Assembly (NCBI GenBank): GCA_003235785.1
Contig: QJYE01000250.1
Span: 1 to 7,128, forward strand
Origin: Nitrospirota bacterium
Lineage (GTDB): Bacteria; Nitrospirota; Nitrospiria; Nitrospirales; UBA8639
DNA: 7,128 nucleotides
Direction of reading: 5' to 3'
Both the position numbers and the translations under genes were made by a program. The notes beneath the pieces were generated by a model. It saw only the letters and a list, made by a program, of their open reading frames with translations, searched no databases and was not told the origin of the DNA. Shown piece by piece: positions 1-6,012 of this stretch. Numbering within the stretch: position 1 is the stretch's first letter; every line of letters starts with the position of its first letter.

Positions 1-2
1 GT

Positions 3-110
3 CGTCAGATGGGAGAGGAAGGAAAAAGCCGTGTTGCCCAAAAATTTTCTGTTGAACGTATGATGGAACAGTTATATGGGTTATATGATGGCGTGCTTGC
101 AAAGGAATAA
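3..110 (+). CDS. C-terminal end of a glycosyltransferase (GT4-like), partial
   Basis: Only the last 35 codons are present; the gene enters from the left edge and stops with TAA at 108-110. The visible residues (RQMGEEGKSRVAQKFS, then VERMMEQLYGLYDGVL) follow the pattern that closes many GT-B family 4 glycosyltransferases: a small-residue/GEEGR-like turn, an F-S/T-x-E-x-M segment, then a final amphipathic helix. That family transfers sugars from nucleotide-sugar donors at the cytoplasmic face of the membrane. It lies 42 bp upstream of a GT9 gene on the same strand, so the two may be co-transcribed and act in one surface-glycan pathway. The assignment rests on a short tail only; the acceptor and donor cannot be inferred. 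Confidence 0.6.
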   Translation, partial: RQMGEEGKSRVAQKFSVERMMEQLYGLYDGVLAKE

Positions 111-152
111 CTGGTTGGGGTTTTCCAAGTAATTCAGCCAGGACAGTGATGT

Positions 153-1265
153 ATGGCTGATAATTCTCGAGGCATTGCTTCCCAATTCTTTTTGCCTAAT
201 TTGGTATTGCCAACACGTATCTTAATTATTGCGATTCGTGCGATTGGCGATATTGTCCTGATCACCCCTCTTATTTCCCTCCTGAAGAAGCAATATCCAT
301 CGGGTTATTTGGCTGTGTTAGCTGATGGCTCGACTGTGGAAGCGTTAAAACATAATCCCCATATTGATCGAATCATTTCCATTAACCGTTTTGAATCAAA
401 AAAACAGAGCTGGTGGAAGCGAGGAACGTTATGGCTTCATCTTGTTGCGGATTTACGGAATGAACGATTTGATGTGGTTGTTGATGTCTTTAGTGGGTCG
501 AGAAGCGCGATCCTCACCTACCTTTCAGGGGCCACAGATCGATATGGGGAAGATTCCCGGAATCATGGACGTGGGTATCTCTACAATCATCCCATCAAGA
601 TCTGTCGAGATGGTAGGCATCTCATTGAGCAAAAAATGGATTTGATTCAGCCATTCATTGGCCAAGTAGAGATTCGGGATGCCGTATTAGAACTATATCT
701 GACTGATCAAGAGCGGTATCAAGGCCAAAAAATTTTGAGTGGCATTGGGAACGAGACTAAAAAGCGAATCGGGTTGATTCCCAGTGCCGGATCGAAGTGG
801 CGTGTTTGGCCATCCGAACGGTTTGCGGAACTTGGAGATGCTCTTGGTGAAATCTATGGAGCAGACATCATTCTGTTAGGGGGCGGAGACGATGTTTCGA
901 TTTGTCAGCAAATTGGTGCTCTCATGCGTACCAAGCCCTTAGATTTATCGGGAAAAATAACCTTGCGAGAATTGATGGCAGTGTTGGCGAAGCTGGATCT
1001 GGTGATTGCCAATGTGACCGGCCCCATGCATCTGGCTGTCGCGGTCTCTCAACCCAAAGTGATTGGTTTATATGGAGCGGCGGATACCGTCCAATATGCC
1101 CCATGGGGAGCACAGGGGATCATGCTCACCAAAGGCACGCCACAAGATGCCTATTGGGACAAAGTCAACTATCAAAAGGATTATGATATGTTGTGCAAAA
1201 TTACGGTCGCTGATGTGTTGCATACGGTGAGGGCTGTCATGTCTGATTGGCGCGTCTGTCCGTGA
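153..1265 (+). CDS. GT9 family glycosyltransferase (heptosyltransferase-like), divergent active-site motif
   Basis: A 370-residue protein of the ADP-heptose:LPS heptosyltransferase family (GT9, GT-B fold), expected to act on the cytoplasmic side of the inner membrane. The N-terminal domain starts at residue 22 (RILIIAIRAIGDIVLITPL), with the conserved GD at 32-33. The linker and donor domain show SAGSKWRVWPSERF (211-224), LLGGGDD (241-247) and TGPMHLAVA (289-297). The usual N-D-x-G-P-M-H motif reads N-V-T-G-P-M-H, so the Asp is Val at 288. The Cys-rich C-terminal loop common in the family is reduced to one Cys (348). The first 21 residues precede the usual family start; the ATG at 153 is kept because AGGA at 140-143 is well spaced and no later in-frame ATG precedes the core. 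It is a paralogue of the gene at 2655. The real sugar donor may not be heptose. Confidence 0.85.
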   Translation: MADNSRGIASQFFLPNLVLPTRILIIAIRAIGDIVLITPLISLLKKQYPSGYLAVLADGSTVEALKHNPHIDRIISINRFESKKQSWWKRGTLWLHLVADLRNERFDVVVDVFSGSRSAILTYLSGATDRYGEDSRNHGRGYLYNHPIKICRDGRHLIEQKMDLIQPFIGQVEIRDAVLELYLTDQERYQGQKILSGIGNETKKRIGLIPSAGSKWRVWPSERFAELGDALGEIYGADIILLGGGDDVSICQQIGALMRTKPLDLSGKITLRELMAVLAKLDLVIANVTGPMHLAVAVSQPKVIGLYGAADTVQYAPWGAQGIMLTKGTPQDAYWDKVNYQKDYDMLCKITVADVLHTVRAVMSDWRVCP

Positions 1266-1368
1266 TTGAATGGGCGAAGGTCGGAAAATGTGGATTTAAG
1301 GGAGTGTTGAATAATTATTTTTTAAGGGCACCATATGCCCACAGACACGTTGGAAACCTGAGGCATCT

Positions 1369-1489
1369 GGGCTGTTCAAAAAAGTTCGTCCAGCAAGGCC
1401 GCAGTGCGTTTTTCGAGCAGAGCGTACTTCCAGGACGTGAGCACGGAAAACTGGTGAGAACGCCGCTGGCGGCTTTTTTCAACAGCCCC
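1369..1489. repeat. 121-bp palindromic intergenic repeat (MITE/REP-like)
   Basis: The element begins GGGCTGTTCAAAAAAG and ends CTTTTTTCAACAGCCCC. These ends are inverted copies differing at one central base, and a second nested pair (GTCCAGCAAGGCCGC against GCCGCTGGCGG) continues inward less perfectly. No target-site duplication is evident in the flanks. The sequence resembles a repeat I recall scattered between genes in Nitrospira genomes, which is recollection rather than a search. It fills most of the 258-bp gap between the first GT9 gene and the membrane-protein pair. Open frames through it are not credible genes. Confidence 0.75.
1462..1479 (+). terminator. Possible intrinsic terminator inside the repeat
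   Basis: A GCCG/CGGC stem with a CTGG loop (1462-1473) is followed directly by six T residues (1474-1479). The stem is only 4 bp, so any termination is likely partial. It is part of the right end of the palindromic repeat and lies 45 bp before the next start codon, so it could separate or attenuate expression between the first GT9 gene and the downstream membrane genes. Confidence 0.3.
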
Positions 1490-1523
1490 TTTAAAGATAT
1501 GCTGAGTCAGGTGGGGTAAAAGC

Positions 1524-1841
1524 ATGTGCTGCCTGAAGTCTTGGCCCTATTGGATTTTGATCGTGGTTATTTGTGCGACCTGGGTGCTTCCAGAAATTCC
1601 CTATTATCAAGATTGGATGCCCTATGGGTATGAGTTAGGTGGGATAGCACTCGTGGTCATGTACCTTTCTTTTGGTTGTTGGAGCCTTGGGTTGTATGGC
1701 TTTGTGATGGGTGGATTGAGCTGGAGATCTGATTCCCTAAAGAGCCGACTGGCTTTCAAGGTCGGGTTGGCTGCACTTTTTCTGGCAATAGGATTAGTGC
1801 TGTGCTATTTGAAATTAATGCATCTCACGCTTAGCGTATAA
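1524..1841 (+). CDS. Small hypothetical integral membrane protein (105 aa)
   Basis: I do not recognise the family. The 105-residue product is very hydrophobic, with likely membrane segments near residues 8-23, 37-63 (long enough to be one long or two short helices) and 77-97. A basic, polar stretch (SWRSDSLKSR, 66-75) lies between the last two and is probably cytoplasmic. No enzymatic motif is visible. The start is supported by a purine-rich AGGTGGGG at 1509-1516, seven bases before the ATG. The stop is 12 nt before the ATG of the next membrane protein, so the two are almost certainly co-transcribed and may work together. The location between two GT9 genes suggests, without proof, a role in surface-glycan export, modification or membrane anchoring. 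Confidence 0.7.
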   Translation: MCCLKSWPYWILIVVICATWVLPEIPYYQDWMPYGYELGGIALVVMYLSFGCWSLGLYGFVMGGLSWRSDSLKSRLAFKVGLAALFLAIGLVLCYLKLMHLTLSV

Positions 1842-1853
1842 AAGGGACGGCTC

Positions 1854-2567
1854 ATGTTTTTCACGCAATCTGGCTCTCGACCTCAACCAATCAGTGAAAC
1901 ACATAATCCCATTTTTTTGTGTAGAAAGCATTTGGTTCAAGTAATGATTTTTTGTATGGCGGTCACGGTATTGGCGAAATGGGGTACAGCTCTCCCAGGA
2001 TGGCGAGATGTGATTGCTTCAGAGAATGGGCCGGTTGAACGCATGAGTGCGGCCATTTGGTTGATGGGATTTACGTGGTGTCTCGCTGCCGCTCTTGCTC
2101 AACGGACGAGAGCGGTTGAATGGTTGACTGTCGCGATGGTTCTTCTCTTATTCGGCTTGCGAGAATTAGATGCCCATCGATGGAGTACTGGATGGAATTT
2201 GGATAAGTTGGCGAATTACTGGAATCCACAATTTCCTCTCCATGAACGCCTGTTGGTCATTGGGCTGATGGTGTTGCCATGTCTGATTGTTGGGGGGGTG
2301 CTCTGTCTTCGCTTGCGGAAGACGATAGGTCAGGCCTGGTTCGCAGATGAATCCTGGTTGAGACATTTGATGGTGGGTGTGGCTATTTTGGTTCTTTGCG
2401 TCACTCTAGATAAAGTCGGCCCCTATGTTCTCCCGCTTCTTGCGTTTGGTGATTTTGGTCAGGTCTTTCTTATGGAAATTGAGGAATTTTTGGAATTAGT
2501 GCTGGCGGTATTTACTATTGCGTCTCTATGGCCGTACTTGCAGAAGGCATTCAATGGTGATGGATAA
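1854..2567 (+). CDS. Hypothetical polytopic membrane protein with conserved-looking acidic motifs (237 aa)
   Basis: The family is not recognised. The 237-residue protein has about six likely transmembrane segments, near residues 27-44, 64-82, 87-101, 131-152, 170-185 and 212-230, after a polar N-terminus. Charged residues sit at or inside membrane boundaries: ENGPVE (57-62) before the second segment, RELDAHR (103-109) after the third, LDK (185-187), and EIEEFLE (208-214) leading into the last. Buried Glu, Asp and His of this sort often mark a membrane enzyme or an ion/proton path, but that is inference. Translation start: AGGGA at 1843-1847 is six bases before the ATG. It follows the 105-residue membrane protein by 12 nt and precedes a GT9 gene by 87 nt, consistent with one operon. 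Confidence 0.75.
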   Translation: MFFTQSGSRPQPISETHNPIFLCRKHLVQVMIFCMAVTVLAKWGTALPGWRDVIASENGPVERMSAAIWLMGFTWCLAAALAQRTRAVEWLTVAMVLLLFGLRELDAHRWSTGWNLDKLANYWNPQFPLHERLLVIGLMVLPCLIVGGVLCLRLRKTIGQAWFADESWLRHLMVGVAILVLCVTLDKVGPYVLPLLAFGDFGQVFLMEIEEFLELVLAVFTIASLWPYLQKAFNGDG

Positions 2568-2654
2568 GTGTTGGATGAATGGGGCTAGCTTCGCTATGGA
2601 CATTCCTTTTACCTTATGTCGGAGAGTTTTAGGTAATTTCAATTTCGGATATTC

Positions 2655-3776
2655 ATGAAACGCATTTTGCTTATTAAGCTGCGCTATCTGGGTGATGTGG
2701 TGTTGAGTACGCCTCTCCTCCCTTTGCTCCGTAAACATTTCCCCGATGCCAAAATAACGTTTCTGGTCAACCCAGGGACAGCCAACGTGTTGCAGGGTAA
2801 TCCCTATTTGGATGAGGTGTGGGTGTTGCCTCGTCAGTCCTGGTGGCAACAACTCAAGTTTATTTGGCGGTTGCGGGGGGCGCAATTTGATGCGGTTGTG
2901 GATTTGACCGATGGCGATCGGTCAGCTTTTCTGTCCTTTATGACAGGAGCTCCGACACGGATTGGTTATAACTGGGAGCATCGTTGGCGAGGTAAATTCT
3001 ATACGTATGTTATCCCCGCTTCTTATGGTGCCATGCATATGGTGGACTATCATCAGCAGGCATTGATGGGGTTGGGTATCACGGAGTCAGTTGGGAACCC
3101 TGAGGTATCTGTCGATGCTGGCCTGTTAGAAGGAGGCGATGAGGAAGGTGGCGAATTTCCTCCAAAGGGGCAGCCGTTAGTTCTCTTGCATCCGACAGCC
3201 AGATACGTCTTTAAAGCCTGGCCTTTAGAACGCTTTGCGGCGGTGGCTGACTGGTTGAGTGGGAAAGGCATAGGCGTGGCGTTAATTGGAAGCCAACAAG
3301 AGCGTCCCATTGGTCACCAAATTGTGAATCTCGCCAAGCACAAGCCAGTGAACCTGATGGGGAAAACATGTCTTTCTCAATTAACGGCCTTAATGAAGCG
3401 GAGTCTTTTGTTCATTGGAAATGACGGCGGCCCCATGCATATCGCAGCAGCGGTCGGGTGCCAGGTTTTGGGAATATTTGGCCCCACAGATCCTGCCGTA
3501 TGGGGACCACGAGGTTCGAAGGTGAAGGTGATTTACAAAGGCTTAGATTGTGAAGAATGTTTTTATCCGGGTTGTTTTCGGGGCGAAGAAAGTTGTATGC
3601 GCCAAATTTCTGTAGAAGAAGTCTGCCAAGCCGCTCAGTCGATGCTGCCCGTCGGCATGGGAGAAGGGGGCCAGGTTTTTGGGGAGTCAGGAGGGAACAG
3701 TGAAGTGAAAAGTGAAAAGGGAAAAGTTAGGCGTAAGAAGAATAGCCTATGGGAAAAGAAACAGTCTAAACAATAA
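2655..3776 (+). CDS. GT9 family glycosyltransferase (lipopolysaccharide heptosyltransferase-like)
   Basis: A 373-residue GT9 protein of the RfaF/WaaF-like group that would transfer ADP-heptose or a related sugar to lipid A-core on the cytoplasmic face. It starts at the family's usual point, MKRILLIKLRYLGDVVLSTPL, with the catalytic-position Asp at 14. The donor domain has HPTARYVFKAWPLERF (179-194, with Lys187), IGNDGGPMHIAAAVG (254-268) and FGPTDPAVWGP (275-285). A four-cysteine loop (299, 302, 307, 314) followed by ISVEEV matches the C-terminal signature seen in many members. Residues from about 335, and certainly from 348, form a Lys/Glu/Ser-rich tail encoded by a GTGAAAAG-type repeat; the family normally ends near residue 340. 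No strong ribosome-binding site is visible. It shares the QSWW and DVV.D...R.A segments with the GT9 protein at 153. The specific sugar and linkage cannot be read from the sequence. Confidence 0.9.
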   Translation: MKRILLIKLRYLGDVVLSTPLLPLLRKHFPDAKITFLVNPGTANVLQGNPYLDEVWVLPRQSWWQQLKFIWRLRGAQFDAVVDLTDGDRSAFLSFMTGAPTRIGYNWEHRWRGKFYTYVIPASYGAMHMVDYHQQALMGLGITESVGNPEVSVDAGLLEGGDEEGGEFPPKGQPLVLLHPTARYVFKAWPLERFAAVADWLSGKGIGVALIGSQQERPIGHQIVNLAKHKPVNLMGKTCLSQLTALMKRSLLFIGNDGGPMHIAAAVGCQVLGIFGPTDPAVWGPRGSKVKVIYKGLDCEECFYPGCFRGEESCMRQISVEEVCQAAQSMLPVGMGEGGQVFGESGGNSEVKSEKGKVRRKKNSLWEKKQSKQ

Positions 3777-3824
3777 AGTTTTTCATTGTCTTGCCGCTCA
3801 CTTTTTACTTCTCACGTCTCACTG
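3698..3824. repeat. GTGAAAAG-type inverted repeat at the convergent gene junction
   Basis: The left arm (3698-3720) is a run of GTGAA/GTGAAAAG units beginning CAGTGAAGTGAAAAG. The right arm (3798-3824) reads on the other strand as CAGTGAGACGTGAGAAG followed by TAAAAAGTGA, an imperfect inverted copy. The left arm is read as the last codons of the GT9 gene, and the right arm ends at the stop codon of the convergent minus-strand gene. I see no clean GC stem with a T-run, so it is not called an intrinsic terminator. Confidence 0.55.
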
Positions 3825-3826
3825 TC

Positions 3827-4888
3827 TCAAGGAAAGACGGGGAGGGGCGAATAGACGAGAGCATGTCCCACCAATTGTTCGAACCATTGTTCCGTTTCTC
3901 GATGAGAGAGCGGATGTTGGTTCAATCGTATCTCCAGGCGAAATTTTCCTTCTGAGCCAACAAGCCCCACGATTGCGGCCGCATCAACGCCGTTTGGCAT
4001 GAAGGCTGTGGTTTGAAATTCTGCCAAACTGCCATAAATCCGACCTCGTGAATGGAGCAACGAGAAAATCTCTGGTATTTCCTCTAATTGGCAGTGAAGT
4101 GAGGAACGATACATCAATCGGGAGTCAGGGTGAAGCTGATTGAAATCGCGTAAGGCCTGCGCAGAAAACCCGGTAAGATAGACGCGGACTTGCTCGGCTG
4201 GATGGGAGAGCGTTTCCGTGAGTTGGCTGGCGGAAACGAGAAATTCAAATGGGTCAGGGGAATTCAATTCAAATTGGCAGGGTCCGAAGGCATCAGGCCA
4301 GGAACAGAACAATGGCGTGTCGTGCTGTGACGTGTGAAGAGAAGCCTTTTGATTGTCGATCGTGACGTCAATTGGGAGATTCAGGATATCGATGGCGGTT
4401 CGAAAGGCCTCCTGGCGGTCTTTCAGCCAAAATTGCTCACGAGGCTGTTCCACAGATTCCCCAGGCGCGATGATCTCGGTGGTATGCACGCGCACACGAA
4501 TAAAACCATGTGTATGTCGAAAGCCCACCCAGAGCCACGCTATAGGCTGAAGCGTCGCCAACGGATGATCGATGTGCCAGGGATGCGCAACGGAACAATA
4601 GGTATTGACCGTTTGGTGTTTTTGAAACACGGTATGGTATCCACCCACCAAGAGAAAAAAGTCACCCTTCCATTGGTCTAACACATGTAGGAGGGTGACA
4701 TCTTCAGTCGGCCAAGGCTCTAACTGGCCAATCTCATCAAGGTCGGTCACTTCCCATTCTTCGATATAGGTGATCATCTCTTTTTCCGGATGCATAGAGG
4801 TTAAGCCGGCTTGGCGTAACTTCTCAGCAACCAACAAAATATCTGCGAAAGAAAGAGGAGAGATGGATTCCCAGCGATGTTCACGCAT
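3827..4888 (-). CDS. Hypothetical protein (353 aa), family not recognised
   Basis: A long open frame on the minus strand with balanced composition, convergent with the GT9 operon (50 bp between stops). The product appears soluble: there is no signal peptide and no membrane segment, and it contains many His, Gln, Glu and Trp residues. Predicted structure is mixed, with a helical N-terminus (about 13-28), an acidic stretch EEWEVTDLDEIGQLEPWPTED (43-63), alternating strand-like segments (115-140, 205-245), and a C-terminal region (315-350) ending in WFEQLVGHALVYSPLPVF. No catalytic or nucleotide-binding motif can be identified. The ATG at 4886-4888 gives the longest frame but lacks a good Shine-Dalgarno sequence; Met32 is a possible later start. 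It appears to be transcribed alone. Function unknown. Confidence 0.75.
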   Translation of the reverse strand: MREHRWESISPLSFADILLVAEKLRQAGLTSMHPEKEMITYIEEWEVTDLDEIGQLEPWPTEDVTLLHVLDQWKGDFFLLVGGYHTVFQKHQTVNTYCSVAHPWHIDHPLATLQPIAWLWVGFRHTHGFIRVRVHTTEIIAPGESVEQPREQFWLKDRQEAFRTAIDILNLPIDVTIDNQKASLHTSQHDTPLFCSWPDAFGPCQFELNSPDPFEFLVSASQLTETLSHPAEQVRVYLTGFSAQALRDFNQLHPDSRLMYRSSLHCQLEEIPEIFSLLHSRGRIYGSLAEFQTTAFMPNGVDAAAIVGLVGSEGKFRLEIRLNQHPLSHRETEQWFEQLVGHALVYSPLPVFP

Positions 4889-5009
4889 GAAGAATATGAC
4901 TTGATGATGGAGTGGTGGGAGGGAAGCTAGAAAGAATGAAAAACTTGCTGTCTCAAAAGCAATCCAAGTTTCTGACTAAAATATAGAAATTTTCAATTAA
5001 TGCATTTAA

Positions 5010-5035
5010 AACTCCCTCGCCCTTGGGTGAGAGGG
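5010..5035 (-). terminator. Possible terminator 3' of the GIY-YIG gene
   Basis: Read on the minus strand, the CTCACCC/GGGCGAG hairpin (within 5014-5035) is followed by GGAGTTTTAAA. The GC-rich stem is sound, but the T-run is only four bases and is offset by about four bases from the stem, so efficiency is doubtful. The position, 40 bp after the shifted-frame stop at 5075, fits an end of transcription. Confidence 0.3.
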
Positions 5036-5050
5036 TTGGAGTAAGGGTGA
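5010..5050. repeat. CCCTCGCCC/GGGTGAGAGGG dispersed palindromic repeat
   Basis: Between 5010 and 5050 the sequence carries CTCGCCC-TT-GGGTGAG, a 7-bp stem with one G-T pair, extended by CCC and AGGG on the outside, and followed by TTGGAGTAAGGGTGA. This arrangement (on the other strand TCACCCTTACTCC, AACCCTCTCACCC, AAGGGCGAGGGAG) is a type of intergenic repeat seen in many unrelated bacterial genomes, which I state from memory. It lies between two minus-strand genes, 3' of the GIY-YIG frame. Confidence 0.6.
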
Positions 5051-5074
5051 ACGGCGTTTTTGATAGCTAAATGC

Positions 5075-5401
5075 CTATAGGATGAAAAAATGTAAGGGGC
5101 CAGGCTTCCTCGTGATGCTCAATGAAACCAAAACTACGCATTCTTGATTACCACAGTCTTTTCTTGGCAAAGGCTCGTCCGGAACCCGTCTTAAACCCGT
5201 CTTAAGATAGGCTTCGAATGCCAGAGCCTTGGAATCGTCAGAAAAGGCCACATAGGTGAGAAGCGTCCACGGCGTAAACTTCGAAGTATGCACCGAACCG
5301 CCACCATTGTGGGTGGTCAGCCGTTGGATTAAATTGGATGTCACTCCGACATAGGTTTTATTCGTATGGGATTCGCTTTTGATTAAATACACGTACTTCA
5401 T
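5075..5401 (-). pseudogene. GIY-YIG (URI-type) endonuclease, frameshifted by an 11-bp tandem duplication
   Basis: The first 69 residues are a clear stand-alone GIY-YIG domain. YVY (3-5) and YVG (17-19) are the two halves of the signature, Arg27 and His31-Asn32 follow in QRLTTHN, the HTSKFTPW segment is at 38-45, and the catalytic-position Glu63 lies in ALAFEAYLKTG. After Gly69 the frame changes to unrelated sequence and runs to 5075. The cause is visible: the 11-mer AACCCGTCTTA (+ strand) occurs twice in tandem at 5183-5204. Removing one copy restores KTGSGRAFAKKRLW and a stop at 5148-5150, giving an 80-residue protein of normal family length. The core catalytic residues survive, so a misfolded or partly active product is possible. 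No Shine-Dalgarno precedes the ATG. It lies 3' of tRNA-Ser on the same strand, separated by an inverted repeat. The family cleaves DNA; here the target is unknown. Confidence 0.88.
5183..5204. repeat. Exact 11-bp tandem duplication disrupting the GIY-YIG gene
   Basis: AACCCGTCTTA is present twice without interruption (5183-5193 and 5194-5204). Because 11 is not a multiple of three, the duplication shifts the reading frame of the minus-strand GIY-YIG gene. The exact identity of the copies suggests a recent replication slip. Confidence 0.95.
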
Positions 5402-5422
5402 TGTGGAGGAGTGGTGGGGTCT

Positions 5423-5508
5423 GCCTTCGCTAAAGCTTCGGCGGACAGCCTTCTTGTCTTTTTTGCAGATTTGTTAAAAAAGTTTCTGGCATTTCCCCAT
5501 GCTGGCCT

Positions 5509-5531
<23 letters not shown>
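5423..5531. repeat. Imperfect inverted repeat pair (GCCTTCGC...GCTTCGGC) between the GIY-YIG gene and tRNA-Ser
   Basis: The left copy (5423-5448) begins GCCTTCGCTAAAGCTTCGGC and the right copy (about 5506-5531), read on the opposite strand, begins GCCTTCGCAAGGCTTCGGC. The two differ by a few substitutions and a single-base indel and are separated by about 57 bp of AT-richer sequence. Each copy is itself palindromic, for example AGCCTT-GCG-AAGGCT at 5518-5532. Repeats of the form CGAAGCTTTAGCGAAGGCGGA are, from memory, widespread in several bacterial phyla and often near small GIY-YIG genes. The right copy runs into the 3' end of the tRNA. Confidence 0.7.
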
Positions 5532-5621
<90 letters not shown>

Positions 5622-5650
5622 GCGCAAGACGATTTCAAATATTTCAGTTA

Positions 5651-5680
5651 CTTATAGACTAATAACGTGGATAACCTCAA
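5651..5680 (-). promoter_or_regulatory. Candidate sigma-70 promoter for tRNA-Ser
   Basis: On the minus strand TTGAGG (5675-5680; 4 of 6 to the -35 consensus) and TATAAG (5651-5656; 5 of 6 to the -10 consensus) are separated by 18 bases. Transcription would start about 22 bases before the mature tRNA 5' end at 5621, a usual leader length for RNase P processing. Confidence 0.5.
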
Positions 5681-6012
5681 GAGCATGGGGCTGGGTTACG
5701 GATTGAGGATCTACTATAGGAATCTAGCAATTGGATCAATGCCCATAGTCCCCTTTAAAAAATGGGCTTTCTATATCAATATAGGCACTCATACTACCAT
5801 GTCCCAACTGTTCTTGGATATATTCGAATAACCTTTTTGTTGAATTAAGAAGGCAAAGGTCTGGGGCATTCCAATAGGAAGCCTGCACAATGGCGTTTTC
5901 TGAATACCCCTTTCCTTTATGCAGTGTTTTTTGTATGGTCGTATAGTTTCGATTGATGCAGAAATATTGATAGGTAATCTGATCAATGGAAGTACGGCAG
6001 GGAAAATTGAAG
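5681..6012. other. Gene-poor stretch between tRNA-Ser and the response regulator
   Basis: This stretch holds the recombinase relic and the 5' region of the response-regulator gene. I looked for a sigma-54 element (GG-N10-GC) on both strands and found none convincing. TATAGT near 5952 resembles a -10 box, but no suitable -35 box precedes it, so no promoter is called. Beyond the relic I see no further gene. Confidence 0.5.
5765..5907 (-). pseudogene. Decayed C-terminal fragment of a tyrosine recombinase (phage-type integrase)
   Basis: Three minus-strand frames together spell the end of a tyrosine integrase. VFRK..CAG (from 5907) resembles the V-F-x-x-x-L-x-x-A-G-L segment. In a second frame, QTFAFLIQQKGYS matches the RHTFASLLIQQGES block, with Gln where the conserved His stands. 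In a third frame, EYIQEQLGHGSMSAYIDIE (with QEQLGHGSM at 5790-5816) matches YIQEQLGHSSI-x-x-T-x-D-x-Y. The frame changes lie near 5863 and 5828, and the catalytic Tyr position reads Glu (DIE). The upstream catalytic Arg region is not recognisable. It is plainly non-functional. It lies about 145 bp from the 5' end of tRNA-Ser, and tRNA genes are classic integrase targets, so it probably marks an old integrated element. The open frame that spans 5736-6053 on this strand is not an intact gene. Confidence 0.7.

Noticed and set aside
1312..1342. GGGCA-CCATA-TGCCC hairpin as terminator after the first GT9 gene
   Set aside because: The T-run precedes the hairpin on the + strand and would be A on the minus strand, so it cannot act as an intrinsic terminator in either direction.
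1247..1519. Open frame of 90 codons on the + strand
   Set aside because: It runs mostly through the 121-bp palindromic repeat and overlaps the end of the GT9 gene; the translation has no protein-like features.
5029..5041. Possible duplicated tRNA 3' end (attachment site) near 5030
   Set aside because: Only GAGAGGG is shared with the tRNA end, and that lies in a common dispersed repeat; too short for an attachment site.
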